This document shows positions 1 to 8,416 of a DNA stretch of 64,000 nucleotides, piece by piece. The translations under genes were made by a program, and so were the position numbers. Within the stretch, counting starts at the first letter, position 1; each line of letters starts with the position of its first letter. Source of the stretch: Chryseosolibacter sp964493505 (GTDB lineage: Bacteria; Bacteroidota; Bacteroidia; Cytophagales; Cyclobacteriaceae); contig CAZBNP010000004.1 in assembly GCA_964493505.1 (NCBI GenBank), forward strand, positions 62,001-126,000, in the 5' to 3' direction. The notes beneath the pieces are model-generated. The model was not told where the DNA came from. It worked only from the letters and a program-made list of their open reading frames with translations, and made no database searches.

Positions 1-264
1 CTGGGCAGTGACGCTGCTATTGAGACTGCCGATGTGGTAATACAAACCGATCAACCTTCCAAAATCGTTATGGCAATACAAATCGGAAAGGCGACAAACG
101 CTATTGTATGGCAAAATATAGCGTTAGCCTTTGGCGTGAAGATCATTGTGCTGGCGTTAGGAGCGTGGGGTATTGCTACGATGTGGGAGGCGGTGTTTGC
201 CGATGTGGGGGTAGCTTTGCTTGCGATATTGAATGCGGTTCGGATTCAACGAACGAAATTTTAG
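1..264 (+). CDS. Heavy-metal P-type ATPase, C-terminal fragment (Zn/Cd/Co type)
   Basis: This is the last 87 codons of a gene that begins before the window. The open frame runs from base 1 to a TAG at 262-264. The reading starts with LGSDAAIETADVV, which is the stretch just after the GDGxNDxP hinge of P1B ATPases. Two closing transmembrane segments follow (roughly NIALAFGVKIIVLALGAWG and the AVFADVGVALLAILNAVR segment). An aspartate in the last helix (FADVGVALL) is typical of ZntA/CadA-type pumps rather than Cu pumps, so Zn/Cd/Co export is inferred. A separate Cu-type ATPase lies 2.4 kb downstream, making this a metal-handling neighbourhood. The family assignment is firm; the metal is not. 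Confidence 0.85.
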   Translation: MGSDAAIETADVVIQTDQPSKIVMAIQIGKATNAIVWQNIALAFGVKIIVLALGAWGIATMWEAVFADVGVALLAILNAVRIQRTKF

Positions 265-457
265 TTGGCGATCTTTGGTACGCTAAGGGGTTACCATTCC
301 GGCGTCAGGCGTATCACCTACAACACTCTGTATGCATGCTCAACGTAACTGCTACCCGCCTGACGTTAGCTCTACATTTTGTCCTATGGTTGTGGTGTAC
401 GCCAGGGTTGAATATGTTTGCAGGTTTTAACGTTTTTTTAATAAACCTCAAAACGTA

Positions 458-2488
458 ATGAAATTTAACCTACTGTTATCTGTTTTCTGTCTGTTTTTTT
501 TGTTGGCTTGTGACGATGAGGACCCTGCTACCCCCGAGGTTTCCGCAGGGAAAGTGGTGAAGGAGGAATTAACGAAATCACTGACCAACGAAGGTGATCT
601 GACGAGTTTCGTCGCGGCCTTTAATGAACTTGATTTAAAAGCCGAGGATGTAGCGGAAGGTATTACCGTTTTCGCCCCGGCGGATCAAGGTAGCTCCGGA
701 GGGCGGATATCTGAAGGACCTTCAGGTGGTCTTACTCCTGAGGTGCTGAAAGGACATATTGTCAAAACGCTTATCGATGCTGCCCATCTGAAGAATGGTG
801 ACACGCTTGTAGCGCTCAATGGAAAGTTGCTGATTGTCAGGGTTGATGGTGATGAAATCCGTGTGAACGGTGTGCTGATCACGTCGAAGGATGTTGCTTC
901 CGCAAGTAAGTATATTGTGCATAAGGTCGCGGAATTATTGGGAGAATCCGTTGAGACTAACGATCCTGCCACTCTCACGGTGGTTGTGAAGAATTCTATG
1001 ACATGGACTCCCACAAGTCCTGATTTGGATGCTGAGCCTGGGGCCGTGGTGAGATTGTATGAATCCCGCGCCGATTTCGCGAATGGTGTTGTGGCGAGAA
1101 CCGCCGAGACAGGCGTCGATGGCAAGGCTGTTTTCGATGATCTCGAGGCTGGCAAGACCTACTACGTTGTGGCGGATAAGGAGCAGATATCCAGCACATT
1201 TTACCTTACTCAGGGAAGTGATCTCTATTTTACGTTTGCGACCGACGGCGTATTTCAATCGCAACAAGACGTTTTTAATTCCGCGGCACAGGGGAACGCT
1301 GCTCCCGGAAACGTGCGATTTAAGGATATGAACGGCGATGGATCCATTTCTATGGATGACCAGGTAGCCGCACCGTACCATGAAGCAAACGTCGCTTCGG
1401 GAGGAAACGAGTTCGAGATACTTATTGGATACCCCAACAATGATGTGATGGGCGTAACCGATGGTGTGGATGCGCTCGAGACGGTCGAGCAGGCACGTGG
1501 TGCTTTAATCCATTTTCATACAATACTGGCGCAGGTTGACGGAATGCTCAGTGATGATGCGGAATGCGGAACAGAAACGAAGTGGTGTCCCGTGGATAAT
1601 TTTACGTTTGAGAGCACAAATGCCGATTTTCTCCAGATATGGAGTAGCGGGTACGGCGCCATAAATCCGTTAAACCTGTTGGTGCGCGATTTGCCAAAGC
1701 TTGATTTTGAAGGAAAATTGGCGGTCGAGGGCGAAGCACGGGTGTTGCGAGCGTATGTCTACCTGCAACTCTCAACTTACTTCGGGGGTGTTCCGATTCA
1801 GGAAGGTCTGGAACTCGCAGAGGAGTCTCGTACCGATCGTGATGAGGTACTTACATTCGTCAAAAATGAACTCCTTTCGGCTACAGACTTGTTGCCCAAA
1901 GTACCGACTGGCGGTTCAATGAGTTCGGATGTGCCGCGAGCTTTGCTCGCACGTGTTGCTTCACTGCAAGAGGATTGGGAAGAAGCAAGTTCGTATGCGC
2001 TCGATGTAATTCAGAGCGCAAACTATGCTCTGCAGTACACTACGGAAGCGGTATTTGCCGATGCATCCAATAGCGAGATTATCCTGAAGTTTAGCGACGT
2101 TGTGCCGGGTACTTTTGGAGCGTATTTTCATAACCGCACATTCTGCCCCGCGGTTCGGTTGGCGGAAATGTACCTGATTGGTGCGGAGGCTGAGAATGAA
2201 CTGGGGAATATTGAATCCGCTAAGGATTTCATTGAGCAAATAAGAGATCGGGCTGGCTTAGCACCTTCTTCCGCATTGACGCAGGAAGCATTCCGCGCAG
2301 AACTTAGGGCAACGTGGGCGACGGAGATGAGCAGGGAAGGGTTCCGTTTTGCAAACCTCTTGCGTTGGGGCATCGCATACGAAACACTGGAACCGAAGGG
2401 CTTCAACCCGAATATCCATACACTACTTCCGATTCCACAATATCTAATCGATAGATATCCATCCCTGACACAAAATCCTGGCTACTAA
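458..2488 (+). CDS. Outer-membrane lipoprotein: fasciclin domain plus SusD/RagB domain
   Basis: The 676-residue lipoprotein has a signal peptide ending in LLAC (Cys 18). Four parts can be read in order. Residues about 30-165 resemble a fasciclin (FAS1) domain, with the TVFAPAD and HIVK motifs. Residues about 170-250 look like a prealbumin-type beta domain (VDGKAVFDDLEAGKTYYV). A calcium-loop-like DMNGDGSISMDD lies near residue 290. From about residue 340 to the end is a compact SusD/RagB module, with RAYVYLQLSTYFGG, RLAEMYLIGAEAENELG and the closing LLPIPQ...LTQNPGY. SusD proteins capture ligand for a SusC porin, but no SusC is adjacent. The gene sits alone between two metal ATPases. Ligand unknown. 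Confidence 0.85.
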   Translation: MKFNLLLSVFCLFFLLACDDEDPATPEVSAGKVVKEELTKSLTNEGDLTSFVAAFNELDLKAEDVAEGITVFAPADQGSSGGRISEGPSGGLTPEVLKGHIVKTLIDAAHLKNGDTLVALNGKLLIVRVDGDEIRVNGVLITSKDVASASKYIVHKVAELLGESVETNDPATLTVVVKNSMTWTPTSPDLDAEPGAVVRLYESRADFANGVVARTAETGVDGKAVFDDLEAGKTYYVVADKEQISSTFYLTQGSDLYFTFATDGVFQSQQDVFNSAAQGNAAPGNVRFKDMNGDGSISMDDQVAAPYHEANVASGGNEFEILIGYPNNDVMGVTDGVDALETVEQARGALIHFHTILAQVDGMLSDDAECGTETKWCPVDNFTFESTNADFLQIWSSGYGAINPLNLLVRDLPKLDFEGKLAVEGEARVLRAYVYLQLSTYFGGVPIQEGLELAEESRTDRDEVLTFVKNELLSATDLLPKVPTGGSMSSDVPRALLARVASLQEDWEEASSYALDVIQSANYALQYTTEAVFADASNSEIILKFSDVVPGTFGAYFHNRTFCPAVRLAEMYLIGAEAENELGNIESAKDFIEQIRDRAGLAPSSALTQEAFRAELRATWATEMSREGFRFANLLRWGIAYETLEPKGFNPNIHTLLPIPQYLIDRYPSLTQNPGY

Positions 2489-2492
2489 GGTT

Positions 2493-2532
2493 GATAAGGT
2501 TGATAAGGTTGGCCAACCTTATCAACCTTATC
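2493..2532. repeat. Perfect 20-bp inverted repeat without loop
   Basis: Two 20-bp arms, centred on GGCC at 2511-2514, are perfectly complementary with no spacer. Each arm is itself built from tandem copies of a GGTTGATAA-like unit. It starts 5 bases after the stop of the fasciclin-SusD gene. It could be a terminator (no T-tract is seen), a cruciform, or a dispersed intergenic repeat. Confidence 0.75.
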
Positions 2533-2628
2533 CACGTTAGGGGCGTCGCTTGACACGGTATTGAACTATAGGGTTCTGTTTTTGGGTTATATTGGCTGGG
2601 AATATATTCGCAGCAATAACTCATTAAA

Positions 2629-5133
2629 ATGAAACATACCTATGATATACAAGGCATGACCTGCAACGGTTGCCGTTCTCATGTAGAGAAAACCTTGTCG
2701 GGAATAGCAGGCGTTACCAGCGCTAAGGTCGATTTGGGAAAAGCAGAGGCGACAATCGAGATGGAGCGGCATATCCCTGTTGAAACTTTCCAGAAAGCGT
2801 TGGCGGAAGATGGCGGAAGGTATAGCATCCACGCTCCCGGCCATAATCACCAGCACCACCATCCCGAACCGCGAGCACAAAGACCAAAAGGTCGGGGAAC
2901 CGGCGTTTTCTATTGTCCCATGCACTGTGAAGGCGACAAAACCTACGATCAGCCCGGCGATTGTCCTGTCTGTGGGATGAACCTGGTGGAAGAACAAAGT
3001 TTGACGACCGCCTCAAAAGAACAATGGACCTGCCCGATGCATCCCGAGGTCGTAAAAGATGAACCCGGTTCGTGTCCTGTCTGTGGGATGAATCTGGTTC
3101 CGATGGAGCCAGGCTTGTCGGCGGAGGAGAAGACCTACAACGAGTTGAGCCGGAAATTCTGGATAGCGGTGGCGTTTACACTGCCGATCTTTTTGATCGC
3201 TATGAGCGAAATGATTCAGGATAATCCCTTATATGATTTGATGGACCAGAAGTACTGGAACTGGGTTCAGTTTGGGCTGTCTGTTCCTGTGGTATTTTAT
3301 GCCACCTGGATGTTTTTTGAACGAGCCTACCGCAGCATAGTAACCTGGAATCTTAACATGTTTACACTCATCGGTATCGGTGCGGGGGTGGCCTGGCTGT
3401 TCAGTTTTTTAGGCATGTTGTTTCCTGGCTTTTTTCCGAGTCAGTTTCTGTCGGAACACGGCGCGGCGCACGTGTATTTCGAAGCTGCTACAGTGATCCT
3501 TACGTTAGTGTTGTTAGGACAGCTTCTCGAAGCGCGGGCACATAGCAATACAAATTCGGCCGTCAGGGAGTTGCTAAAGCTGGCACCTAACAAGGCCGTC
3601 AAAGTAGTAAACGGAGAGGAAGTAGAAGTTGGTATTGATAAAATCGAGCTGGGAGATATATTAAGAGTAAAGCCGGGAGATAAAATACCAGTAGACGGGG
3701 TCATTGTCGAAGGGTACACCAGCATAGATGAATCAATGATCACCGGAGAACCTATTCCTGTTGATAAAGCCGAAGGAGACAGTATTACGAGCGGTACGAT
3801 CAACGGGAACCAATCGTTTTTGATGAAGGCGGAGAAGGTAGGTAGTGATACTCTTCTTTCTCAGATCATCCACATGGTAAATAAAGCCAGCAGAAGTCGG
3901 GCGCCCATTCAGAACCTGGCCGACAGGGTCTCCGCGTATTTCGTTCCTGCCGTTGTCATCATTGCTGTTGCGACGGCTATCGTTTGGGCTTCGTGGGGAC
4001 CGGAACCTGCGTATGTATATGCGTTGGTCAATGCAATTGCTGTTTTGATAATTGCCTGTCCCTGCGCGCTGGGACTGGCAACACCGATGTCGGTTATGGT
4101 GGGTGTTGGTAAAGGGGCTCAGAATGGTGTGTTGATCAGGAACGCCGAAGCGTTGGAAAGGATGGATAAAGTCGATACGCTGGTCATTGATAAAACCGGC
4201 ACGATCACAGAAGGTAGGCCTACCGTTGAAAAAGTTGTCCCCTTTTCAGGTAGCATGGATAGCTCCGCTGTATTACAGTATATCGCGTCTTTAAACAGTA
4301 ACAGTGAGCATCCATTGGCAGAAGCCACTATGAAGTTCGCAAAGGAGAATGGCGTCAGGATATTAACGTCCGGGGCGTTCAGCGCGGTTACAGGAAAGGG
4401 AGTAGAAGGGAAAGTTGAGGATAAAAATGTGGCGTTGGGAAATCTTAAAATGATGGAACAGGCCGGTGCTGAGGTTTCGTCAGAAATGAAAGAGGAAGTA
4501 CTGGCTTATCAGAAGCAAGGAAAGACCGTGTCCTATTTGTCGATTGATGGGATCGTTGGCGGTTATGTGGTGATAAGTGACCGGATCAAAGGAACCAGTG
4601 CCGGGGCGATCAAAAGCCTGCAGGAGAAAGGAATAGAAGTTGTGATGCTTACCGGCGATAATCACGACACGGCACAGGCTGTTGCGAAGGAATTGAGTCT
4701 CGCCGACTTTAAGGCGAGTATGTTACCGGAAGATAAACTGAGAGAAGTTGAGCGCTTGCAGGCAGCGGGTAAAATAGTGGCGGTTGCGGGAGATGGCATC
4801 AATGATGCTCCCGCGTTGGCGAAAAGCGATGTCGGGATCGCAATGGGTACCGGAACGGATGTTGCCATCGAGAGTGCAATGATCACGCTTGTCAAAGGCG
4901 ACCTGGACGGTATTGTTAAAGCCAGGAATCTCAGCCATGCCGCGATGAAGAACATAAAGCAAAACCTGTTCTTCGCGCTCTTCTACAACGTATTAGGTAT
5001 ACCGGTGGCGGCCGGATTATTGTTTCCGGCTTTTGGGATTTTGCTCTCACCTATGATCGCAGCATTGGCCATGAGCTTCAGTTCTGTTTCAGTGATTGGA
5101 AACGCGTTGCGACTGAAAAGTAAAAATATTTGA
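2629..5133 (+). CDS. copA: Copper-translocating P-type ATPase (CopA-like)
   Basis: The 834-residue P1B ATPase pumps copper across the inner membrane. The N-terminus is an HMA domain with GMTCNGC (C12, C15). A His-rich linker follows (about 71-80), then two heavy-metal-binding domains with CPMH...CPVCGMNL (C96/C112/C115 and C135/C149/C152). Further on are eight predicted membrane helices, the CPC ion-pathway motif (about 477-479), the phosphorylation site DKTGT (521-525), and GDGINDAP near 722. CPC with two such binding domains is the usual Bacteroidota CopA/SilP layout; Cu(+) is the likely substrate, with Ag(+) possible. Start choice: ATG immediately before the HMA domain. It follows the inverted repeat at 2493 and is probably transcribed alone. 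Confidence 0.95.
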   Translation: MKHTYDIQGMTCNGCRSHVEKTLSGIAGVTSAKVDLGKAEATIEMERHIPVETFQKALAEDGGRYSIHAPGHNHQHHHPEPRAQRPKGRGTGVFYCPMHCEGDKTYDQPGDCPVCGMNLVEEQSLTTASKEQWTCPMHPEVVKDEPGSCPVCGMNLVPMEPGLSAEEKTYNELSRKFWIAVAFTLPIFLIAMSEMIQDNPLYDLMDQKYWNWVQFGLSVPVVFYATWMFFERAYRSIVTWNLNMFTLIGIGAGVAWLFSFLGMLFPGFFPSQFLSEHGAAHVYFEAATVILTLVLLGQLLEARAHSNTNSAVRELLKLAPNKAVKVVNGEEVEVGIDKIELGDILRVKPGDKIPVDGVIVEGYTSIDESMITGEPIPVDKAEGDSITSGTINGNQSFLMKAEKVGSDTLLSQIIHMVNKASRSRAPIQNLADRVSAYFVPAVVIIAVATAIVWASWGPEPAYVYALVNAIAVLIIACPCALGLATPMSVMVGVGKGAQNGVLIRNAEALERMDKVDTLVIDKTGTITEGRPTVEKVVPFSGSMDSSAVLQYIASLNSNSEHPLAEATMKFAKENGVRILTSGAFSAVTGKGVEGKVEDKNVALGNLKMMEQAGAEVSSEMKEEVLAYQKQGKTVSYLSIDGIVGGYVVISDRIKGTSAGAIKSLQEKGIEVVMLTGDNHDTAQAVAKELSLADFKASMLPEDKLREVERLQAAGKIVAVAGDGINDAPALAKSDVGIAMGTGTDVAIESAMITLVKGDLDGIVKARNLSHAAMKNIKQNLFFALFYNVLGIPVAAGLLFPAFGILLSPMIAALAMSFSSVSVIGNALRLKSKNI

Positions 5134-5147
5134 TTAGGTTTTGGTTC

Positions 5148-5201
5148 AAAAAGCAAAGGGCAAAAAGCAAAGGGCAAAAGGCAAAGAGCAAAAGGCAAAA
5201 G
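5148..5201. repeat. Tandem repeat, 14-bp unit, about 3.9 copies
   Basis: Four consecutive units of AAAAAGCAAAGGGC, the last two slightly degenerate and the fourth incomplete, lie just after the copA stop. The complementary strand reads as a run of CCTTTTGCC-like units and would encode a low-complexity LLPFAFC peptide that I regard as spurious. It looks like a low-complexity intergenic element rather than a regulatory site. Confidence 0.7.
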
Positions 5202-5257
5202 TGATGGGGAGACATATTCCATGATCCCTTCGGGTTGTTATCCGCTGCGATTCGTTA

Positions 5258-5277
5258 CCACGGGCTGGCGCCCGTGG
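5258..5277. repeat. REP-like hairpin (CCACGGGC-TGGC-GCCCGTGG)
   Basis: Perfect 8-bp arms with a 4-base loop lie inside a TTCGTTACCACGGGC context, 30 bases before the TRIC channel start. From memory, this exact hairpin is a repeated intergenic element in several bacterial phyla, including Cytophagales, and generates spurious YHGLAPVA peptides. It argues against starting the downstream gene at the in-frame ATG at 5235, because that would translate through the repeat. Confidence 0.6.
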
Positions 5278-5306
5278 CTTCTATTTCCTTATCTTGCGAC
5301 GGATTT

Positions 5307-5921
5307 ATGGATATTCAATACTTCGCCGAACTCGCAGGTACCTACTTCTTTTCTATTTCGGGTGTACTTGCCACGGAAGACAAGGACCGTAACTGGCTGG
5401 GGGTTTCTTTTACCGGTTTTGTAACCGCGATTGGGGGTGGTAGCTTAAGGGATATGCTCCTCGGAAGTTATCCACTGGTATGGGTTGGCGACGTGAACTT
5501 TCTTTATGCCATTTTCGCGGGCGTGATCACCGCGTTCATCGCATTTCACTGGATCGTAAAGCTGAAGAGGACAATGCTGTTGTTTGATATGGCAGGTATC
5601 GCTTTGTTCACTATCCTGGGTGTGGAGAAAGCACTGGGTCTTGGCGTAGAGCCTGAAATCGCGGCGATCATGGGTGTATTTTCCGCCGTGATGGGAGGTG
5701 TGATCAGGGATACACTCACCAATAGGACCCCCGTTATTTTTAATAAAGAGATCTATGCGACGGCATGCCTCGCCGGGGCGGTATGTTATCTCATACTTGA
5801 CGGCGTGGAAATCTCACGAAACGCAAACATGGTGATCTCGTCAAGTCTGATCATAGTTATCAGGATCCTTGCTATCAGGTTCCACCTGGAATTGCCGCGA
5901 CTGAAGGCTCCTCGGGAATAG
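5307..5921 (+). CDS. TRIC-family cation channel / UPF0126 (YadS-like)
   Basis: The 204-residue membrane protein has seven predicted helices. It consists of two tandem three-helix UPF0126 units, each with a glycine-rich FTGFVTAIGGGSLRDML or GVFSAVMGGVIRDTL signature at the helix kink, plus a final helix. This is the bacterial trimeric intracellular cation (TRIC) channel family, thought to conduct K+/Na+ in the inner membrane. Start chosen at 5307 (MDIQYFAELAG): an in-frame ATG at 5235 would add 24 residues encoded by the REP-like hairpin. The last 81 bases overlap the convergent PepSY gene. Since the final helix here is conserved in the family, this is likely the older of the two overlapping ends. 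Confidence 0.88.
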   Translation: MDIQYFAELAGTYFFSISGVLATEDKDRNWLGVSFTGFVTAIGGGSLRDMLLGSYPLVWVGDVNFLYAIFAGVITAFIAFHWIVKLKRTMLLFDMAGIALFTILGVEKALGLGVEPEIAAIMGVFSAVMGGVIRDTLTNRTPVIFNKEIYATACLAGAVCYLILDGVEISRNANMVISSSLIIVIRILAIRFHLELPRLKAPRE

Positions 5922-7097
5922 GCGGCGACGATTTTGGTTCAACCTCCTCAAGAGCCGCATGCTAGACTGAAACAGCGTGCTTTTTCCGGCGCTTCGCTTC
6001 TTTCTTCGGAACCACCAAATGTAAAAGCCTGTGACCGGAAGACTGGTCGCAACGAGGCAGCATATAAAGGCGAGAATTTTTCCCGGCATGCCGAGAATGG
6101 CGCCAACGTGGAGATTGAGTTCCGCTTCCTTGTAGATCTCGCTGTTGCGTTTTTCCGACCAGGGATCGTGACTGATCACTTTCCCTGTCTGTGGATTCAC
6201 AAGGAATCGGTCATGGCGGTTGTATGTCGCGCCTTGTTGAGGATATATATTGAGGGCCAGCGTGTCTTTCCCCGGAATGAAGGTCACGAAGCTGCGCTCA
6301 AGTGGCGTGTAGGCGTTGTGCAGATTATTCCAGGTATCTTCAAAGCTCTCAGATCCGGTATTCAACGCGCTTTGTACAGGAGCGGTGATCTCTGATTTGG
6401 GTTCTGTCTTTCCACCGTCGAGCATCCAGGCGATACTCTTGTCGAGCCATCCATACGACATGGTCAATCCCGATACCGTGATAAAGATGAGTGCAAAGAG
6501 TGTATAGAAGCCTAATACATTATGGAGATCGTAGTTAATGCGTTTGATACGTGTTTTCTTTTTCCAGCGAAACCAGAAGCTTCGTTTCACCTCCGATCGT
6601 TTGACAGGCCACCAGAGAACGATACCGGTAATGAGAAGGATTAGGAAGATCAACGTAGAAGCGGCGACAATATGATGGCCGACTACAGGTATGCCGAGTG
6701 AGACGTGCAACTGGATAACGACGGCCCAGAAGCTTAGTGTGTAAGGGAAGGAACGAAGGATCTCACAGGAATAGGGGTCAAGTACGTAGGCTGTGTATCG
6801 CCTTTCTTTATCGAGGACCCAGACAATCACACCGTCGTGTTTTCGGTGTTGAATATCAAACGTAATCCGGCCGATCTCTCCCTCGTGAGCCGTCTTGACA
6901 GCATCGATATATGACGAGAGAGGAGCAAACGGCTTATCCTGCGGCTCAACTTCCACCCACACGCTGTTGTTCGCAACGCGGCTGATTTCTTCCTGGAAGA
7001 CATATATACAACCTGTTAGTCCGACGAAGAATACGACGATGCCCGAGGCCAGGCCTAGCCAGAGATGGATCTTTCCGATGAGTTTTACCAGTGTCAC
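5841..7097 (-). CDS. PepSY-domain inner-membrane protein (XusC/PiuB-like)
   Basis: This 418-residue protein belongs to the PepSY-associated TM helix family of iron-regulated membrane proteins. The N-terminal helix is preceded by LIGKIHLWLGLASG, a typical opening with a membrane His. Further helices lie at about 135-160, 195-220 and 345-370, and periplasmic PepSY-like segments lie between them. Relatives take part in siderophore use, probably reducing or releasing iron at the inner membrane. It is the third gene of the receptor-DUF4374-PepSY operon, 67 bases after the DUF4374 stop. The basic C-terminal tail (about 27 residues) is encoded opposite the conserved end of the TRIC gene and is probably a late extension. 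Confidence 0.88.
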   Translation of the reverse strand: MTLVKLIGKIHLWLGLASGIVVFFVGLTGCIYVFQEEISRVANNSVWVEVEPQDKPFAPLSSYIDAVKTAHEGEIGRITFDIQHRKHDGVIVWVLDKERRYTAYVLDPYSCEILRSFPYTLSFWAVVIQLHVSLGIPVVGHHIVAASTLIFLILLITGIVLWWPVKRSEVKRSFWFRWKKKTRIKRINYDLHNVLGFYTLFALIFITVSGLTMSYGWLDKSIAWMLDGGKTEPKSEITAPVQSALNTGSESFEDTWNNLHNAYTPLERSFVTFIPGKDTLALNIYPQQGATYNRHDRFLVNPQTGKVISHDPWSEKRNSEIYKEAELNLHVGAILGMPGKILAFICCLVATSLPVTGFYIWWFRRKKRSAGKSTLFQSSMRLLRRLNQNRRRLFPRSLQSRQFQVEPDSKDPDNYDQT

Positions 7098-7111
7098 GAT
7101 ATAATAATAAA

Positions 7112-7138
7112 CCTACCGCGACAGTGCGTCGCGGTAGG
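7112..7138. promoter_or_regulatory. Intercistronic stem-loop in the iron operon
   Basis: Perfect 11-bp arms (CCTACCGCGAC / GTCGCGGTAGG) with a 5-base loop lie between the DUF4374 stop and the PepSY start. No T-run follows on the minus strand. It may be a partial terminator or an RNA-stability element that sets receptor:reductase ratios; this is inference. Confidence 0.6.
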
Positions 7139-7164
7139 ATGGAAAGCGGAGTCAGATGACAGAA

Positions 7165-8403
7165 TTATTCTACGGGGTGTTTCGCCACGGAATAACCCTG
7201 GATGTTTGCTCCCTCGATCAGGGTACCTGTTGTAAAGGCGTCGGCGCCGTCGTTGTAGTCGATCTCCAGAACATTCGTCGTGCCGGAAGAGAGGAGTTTG
7301 TGATAGGTGATGTACTTGGCGTCGGTTATGAGCGGCTTCCGCGCCAGGCGGACATCAGCTTTGGGCACGTTGAACTTGTTCACCGTTTTGTTCGGCAGGT
7401 CGATGAGGGCATAATAGTAGTGGTCGTTATCGAGGTTATCCCAACTGCCGATTTCACTGTCGTTGAAGAGCATCCCCATCGCCTTCTGACCTTCCAGGGC
7501 GTCGAGCTGCATGATTTGAGTCGACTCTCCCATTACGTCCGTCAGGTCAAGGAAATAGCTTTCGTCGAAGTCGTACTCGCCGTTCTTGATACGCAGTATG
7601 GAGCCGTGAACATCGTTGTCGGTCGGCTTGCCGTAGAAGCCGCGGTAGGCTGCTATATAAACGTCACCATTTGCTGTCCGGATCATATTGTTGTTCGTAA
7701 AGATACCGAGTTCGGCAGAGGTGAGTTGGGTTTCGATCAGCGTCGGATTGGTCATTGACGGATAGTCAATTACGACAGCGTGTGTTCCCTCCGCGAAGTT
7801 TCCGTCAAAGTCGTAGAACACTGTTCCCATGATGAACTTGTTGCCGTGCAGTACGCCACGCCCCAGATTACCGCTCCAGTTTTCAGTTTCGTTCTTTGCC
7901 TTTGTTGGCAATGTGAGGGTGCCACTCTCACCGACTTCAAATTCCGGGATCTTGATCGTAAACCATTTGATTTCAGGCTCACCCCATACGATGGGATCCA
8001 TGACGAGGATTGTATTCTTGTCGATGAGATTCTGTGAATAGGCGCGGTCTGTGATGTAGGCTGTCACGAGAAGCGAACCACTTGGTACCGTAGTGCCATC
8101 AGGTCTCAACTCATACTGAAAAAATTTCTTCTCCGTGCGGCTGAAGAAATAGATATAGTTTTCTGATTGGATGAACTCTGCGCTGGGAAGTTCAACGCCG
8201 TTTCCTATAGGTGATACCGATCCCGATTCCAGATTGGGAGTCGAGAGAAGATAGCTGGAAAAATCGTCTGCCATCACAATGCCGAGCGAGTAGTACTGTT
8301 CGGCGGGATTCGGGGTGTCACTATCGCTTTCGTCGCATGATGTCAAGACAGCAGCTGATAACAGAATTGCAGTGAATAGTCCCGAAGGGAAATTTAGCTT
8401 CAT
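7165..8403 (-). CDS. DUF4374 surface lipoprotein (XusB-like siderophore-binding)
   Basis: The 412-residue lipoprotein has signal peptide MKLNFPSGLFTAILLSAAVLTSC, with the lipobox Cys at residue 23. The body is a beta-rich, propeller-like DUF4374 domain with repeated strands, and no enzymatic motif is evident. In Bacteroides thetaiotaomicron the DUF4374 lipoprotein XusB, encoded with receptor XusA and PepSY protein XusC, binds ferric enterobactin. The same order and strand are seen here, so xenosiderophore capture at the cell surface is inferred. Start set at 8403 because it gives a clean lipoprotein signal; upstream in-frame starts would overlap the receptor gene. Only 13 bases separate it from the receptor stop, indicating co-transcription. 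Confidence 0.88.
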   Translation of the reverse strand: MKLNFPSGLFTAILLSAAVLTSCDESDSDTPNPAEQYYSLGIVMADDFSSYLLSTPNLESGSVSPIGNGVELPSAEFIQSENYIYFFSRTEKKFFQYELRPDGTTVPSGSLLVTAYITDRAYSQNLIDKNTILVMDPIVWGEPEIKWFTIKIPEFEVGESGTLTLPTKAKNETENWSGNLGRGVLHGNKFIMGTVFYDFDGNFAEGTHAVVIDYPSMTNPTLIETQLTSAELGIFTNNNMIRTANGDVYIAAYRGFYGKPTDNDVHGSILRIKNGEYDFDESYFLDLTDVMGESTQIMQLDALEGQKAMGMLFNDSEIGSWDNLDNDHYYYALIDLPNKTVNKFNVPKADVRLARKPLITDAKYITYHKLLSSGTTNVLEIDYNDGADAFTTGTLIEGANIQGYSVAKHPVE

Positions 8404-8416
8404 TTTATTTACATTT

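Noticed and set aside
108..458. 116-residue open frame after the first ATPase fragment
   Set aside because: It begins inside the ATPase coding region in another frame and is Cys-rich without pattern; the 194 bases 265-457 are best treated as intergenic.
5235..5306. Upstream start for the TRIC gene
   Set aside because: It would translate a REP-like hairpin; the ATG at 5307 begins the conserved first helix.
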